Below, one piece after another: positions 61,405 through 64,000 of a DNA stretch of 64,000 bases; the first letter of the stretch is position 1; every line of letters starts with the position of its first letter. The translations under genes and the position numbers were made by a program. Under the pieces are notes generated by a model. The model saw nothing but the letters and a program-made list of their open reading frames with translations, ran no database searches and was not told the DNA's origin. The stretch spans positions 27,082,248-27,146,247 of the forward strand of contig OY987266.1 of NCBI GenBank assembly GCA_963920665.1, given 5' to 3'. This DNA is from Straminergon stramineum (taxonomy: Eukaryota > Streptophyta > Bryopsida > Hypnales > Calliergonaceae).

Positions 61405-62460
61405 GCGCAAATCCAAGACATCCGTACAATACCGAATGTGATTCGTAGGGTCGTCTATACGTGTAATATACGACTGTACGAACTGTCTGATTGGTGAAGA
61501 CTACAGTACTTCCTCCTTGCTCTCGACGTCGGGTCTGTACTCTATGCTACAGACACTTGCATCGAAGTTTTACTTTAGAACAAAAATCATTCCACTTCAG
61601 TGATACGGAGTTCGAAATCTATGATCTCGCCATCCTGCATAGGCCACAAACTAGCGACATGGAATCGGTGTACTTCATGATTGTTCACAAATGCGCGCAT
61701 TCACTCTCATCTGTGAAGACTGACTTCTAGGTGAATCAATTAGAACTCCATCGGCGCCCCCTAGACATGCACAGGTTCTACATTCTAGCGAAGACGACAT
61801 TGACACTCATCACATCCTCCTACTCACTCAGTCTGCGATTCCACTGCATTGTCACTCCGGGCATCATCAGTCCATCAATGCATTGTCATCATTCTGGAAT
61901 TCTACAACTCAGTGAACCACTGCGAAAAAAAGAGAATGATACCTACAGTGAGGGGCTGCGAAAATCAATGTACTAAACCTCCTGCGCCAACGCACTTGAA
62001 CTTACAATTTCCTACTCTTCTCACCTTCATTCCACTACTTCGTTCACGTCTGCGAAAGAGAGAAAGACCGCGGTCGTTGGGGGTCATCACAAACCTCAAA
62101 TCTGGAATTCATACTTCTCGCCTAAATTTCATAAGGGCGCTATGTTCCTGCATTTCGGATTCTCTGAGCACTCTTAATGGTCGTGCGCGCCTGTGTGTAA
62201 GCCGAATCTAAAGATGCGGTCTTCTCTGAGATTGTTGACTGCAGTCTTGGAGGGCGTGCTGACCTGCCAACTTAAATGCTCCAGATGAGTTCGTCAGACT
62301 TCGATAACGGCTCAAATATACAAAAGCGGACAGTGTCCGTCTGGGTCTTGGAGTCGAATCTTCCACTGATTCTTTGAGGGGCCTGCTTTCAATGTGCTGC
62401 TTCTGGTCCATTAGGTCTCCCTCTACGACTAAATACTCTTGGGTTCGGCATGTACCTATT
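61405..62460. other. GC-balanced region, no gene recognised
   Basis: Composition is well above the AT-rich average. Plus-strand open frames at 61491-61730, 61731-61976 and 61849-62211 follow each other but have no domain I recognise. This could be the outer end of the element that carries the DUF7869-type gene, or a separate unidentified gene. No palindrome copies are present here. Confidence 0.35.
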
Positions 62461-62661
62461 GTATGTTATTAACTTTCCTCCACTATTACTGCGTGCGATC
62501 TAGCAGAAGAGTTCAAGCCATTTAAAACACATCCACACACGTGTATTTTATTGGTATGAAAAAGTCATACTATGAATCATTAAGTTGCTCGAAGTATTGG
62601 TCCCTTCATGCATGTTTTCAATTATTTCACCCCAATTACTTAAAGTTCCATGACTTACTTC

Positions 62662-62765
62662 AGGGTTTAGGGTTTAGGGTTTAGGGAAAAAGACAAAGAA
62701 GGAAACAAAAACCAGAATAGAGTCCAGGGTTTCAAGGTGTAAGATTTCAGGGTTTAGGGTTTAGG
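62662..62765 (+). repeat. Interstitial telomere-type repeats (TTTAGGG)
   Basis: AGGGTTTAGGGTTTAGGG-type runs at 62662-62686 (about 3.5 units) and 62749-62765 (about 2.5 units). Too short for a telomere. They could be an interstitial trace or telo-box promoter motifs, but no gene is visible downstream. Confidence 0.8.
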
Positions 62766-64000
62766 CATAGATTCATTTTGGAATACCTTCCATAATTATG
62801 TGGTTCTAAATTTCGGGTTGTGATTTCATTCCTTTGGGATCATTTTCTTTAATCTATATTGCTGAAGATCTCTTTTTGCTTGGGCCCCTTGTGGTGGATA
62901 TATTCTTATTTTTAAGAGTACATTTGGAAGGTTCTAGTGCCGTTTTATAGATTGGAATGATGGATTTCAGTTTCTGAAATCTTTCTTAGACGGTAGAGTA
63001 TGTTGAATGTTTTGAAATGCATTTTATATTATATTTTGATGTTGTCATTTTTCACATTCTCTTGTTTTTTATTGATTGCATTTTTATAGAGTAAATAATT
63101 GTGTGTTGAGATCAAATATACTATACCCTATCTATGGGTGTGCAATCCTTCTTTGGAATTGAGCGAGGGATGTTTGCTTGTTCTTTTTAATCTACAATGG
63201 GAGAACTTTGGGAAAGCTCGGTCTAGGGTTTTCCTTCTAATGCTTATCACAGTGTGTGTTTTTTTAAATTTGTAGACCCGAAAGTTGAATGTAAATAAAT
63301 GACCAATCATATAATTAGTATTTCATATGATATATGCTTAGGTTTAGGGTAAAAAAATGATGACTTCTCCGATTTTGCTTAATTAGAAACATGGGCATTC
63401 AATGTCTAATACATAATCATTGAAGCCTAATATACTTCAAGAATTTGTCTATGTGATATTTAAAATCAAAGCATATGAATTGTATATTCCAACAAGAAAT
63501 TAGGGTTTATGAATGGGATAAGTATTTAGGATGAATTTGGCATATAACGTACCAGAAAACTATATTGAAACTTCTCTAATGTAAACTAAGTAATATACCA
63601 AGGCTAGTTCAAAATGTGCCCCCAAAAATATTATAAGTACCATAACAATGTTGTTAATCACCACCAGTCCTCTTCCGTTGATTTTGAAGAAATATGTAAG
63701 TAACATGTCCGTCAATGAGTTCTACAAGTTCAACCTCCTTTCAAATAGTTTATTCTTGCAAGTGTATGCAAAATACAAAAGTAAGTCACTCTTCAACAAA
63801 GTGTGTTTTGTGTTCTAATTTAACCCTACTACCAACAATGCTAGCATGCAAGGTTAGAGCCATGCACTTGTGAGCTTTGAGTGTGGAACTTGTGAGCCTA
63901 AAGCCCCCAAAACTTTTCGGGGGAAATTTTTGCACACCAATTTCCTTTGTTAACTTCTTTTTCTAATAGTAGAAAAGAAGTTTCTAATTATAGTGACTAT
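62766..64000. other. AT-rich intergenic DNA to the window end
   Basis: No gene recognised. TTAGGGTTTATG-like and GGGTTTAGG-like words recur but do not form an array. Confidence 0.4.

Noticed and set aside
62662..62765. A chromosome end.
   Set aside because: Only a few telomere units are present, and ordinary AT-rich DNA continues beyond them.

Overview
This window looks like nuclear DNA from a land plant. Roughly two thirds of it is A+T. It holds one well-supported multi-exon gene of a plant family (5'-adenylylsulfate reductase-like, APRL). It also has short runs of the Arabidopsis-type telomere repeat TTTAGGG and several plant transposon types (CACTA, hAT, solo LTRs with 5-bp target duplications). 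A degenerate gag-protease-RT relic and a DUF7869-type gene resemble families I associate with bryophytes, lycophytes, gymnosperms and algae more than with flowering plants. A non-angiosperm host is therefore an inference, not proven.

Layout. 0-15 kb is gene-poor. It contains a degenerate minisatellite, a non-autonomous CACTA element (2193-4200) with a TTAA-type element nested inside it, a ~0.9 kb inverted repeat (9.3-10.2 kb), and a TTAA-type element carrying a ~0.3 kb insert that recurs inverted just downstream (11.0-12.5 kb). 15.36-17.13 kb is the APRL gene: four exons, a secretory thioredoxin-like protein with a C-terminal membrane segment. 17.4-35.2 kb is a palimpsest of repeats: a dispersed family with a coiled-coil-like reading frame ('repeat A', at least four copies), a TTAA element, a CACTA element and a solo LTR each inserted into copies of repeat A, a second solo LTR, and a 4-bp-TSD transposon carrying a 10-bp minisatellite. 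35.6-39.5 kb is a nested stack of TIR elements. 41.3 kb has a hAT-like MITE. 45-48.7 kb is a more GC-rich repeat related to 24-28.5 kb. 50.7-51.6 kb is another TTAA element. 52.1-54.6 kb is a decayed retroelement on the minus strand.

The most unusual part is 55.0-61.4 kb. A DUF7869-type (putative transposase-like) gene on the minus strand (56148-60186) is broken by four in-frame stops, three of them TAG, and one frameshift. It has one intron of 793 nt. Around it, and inside that intron, are about 30 copies of a 20-bp near-perfect palindrome, CATCGGGAGATCTCCCGATG. The palindrome forms an exact 55-bp-period array in the intron, an exact 48-bp-period array with alternating linkers upstream of the gene, and scattered single copies on both flanks. 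I see essentially none elsewhere in the window. One copy is a perfect 24-bp palindrome with paired (compensatory) changes in both arms. This association of gene and palindromes is the best candidate for an undescribed system here: possibly transposase binding sites, or a small mobile or structured palindrome.

All calls come from reading the sequence. No alignment, search or folding program was run. Similarities between copies were judged by eye, and boundaries of degenerate copies are approximate.
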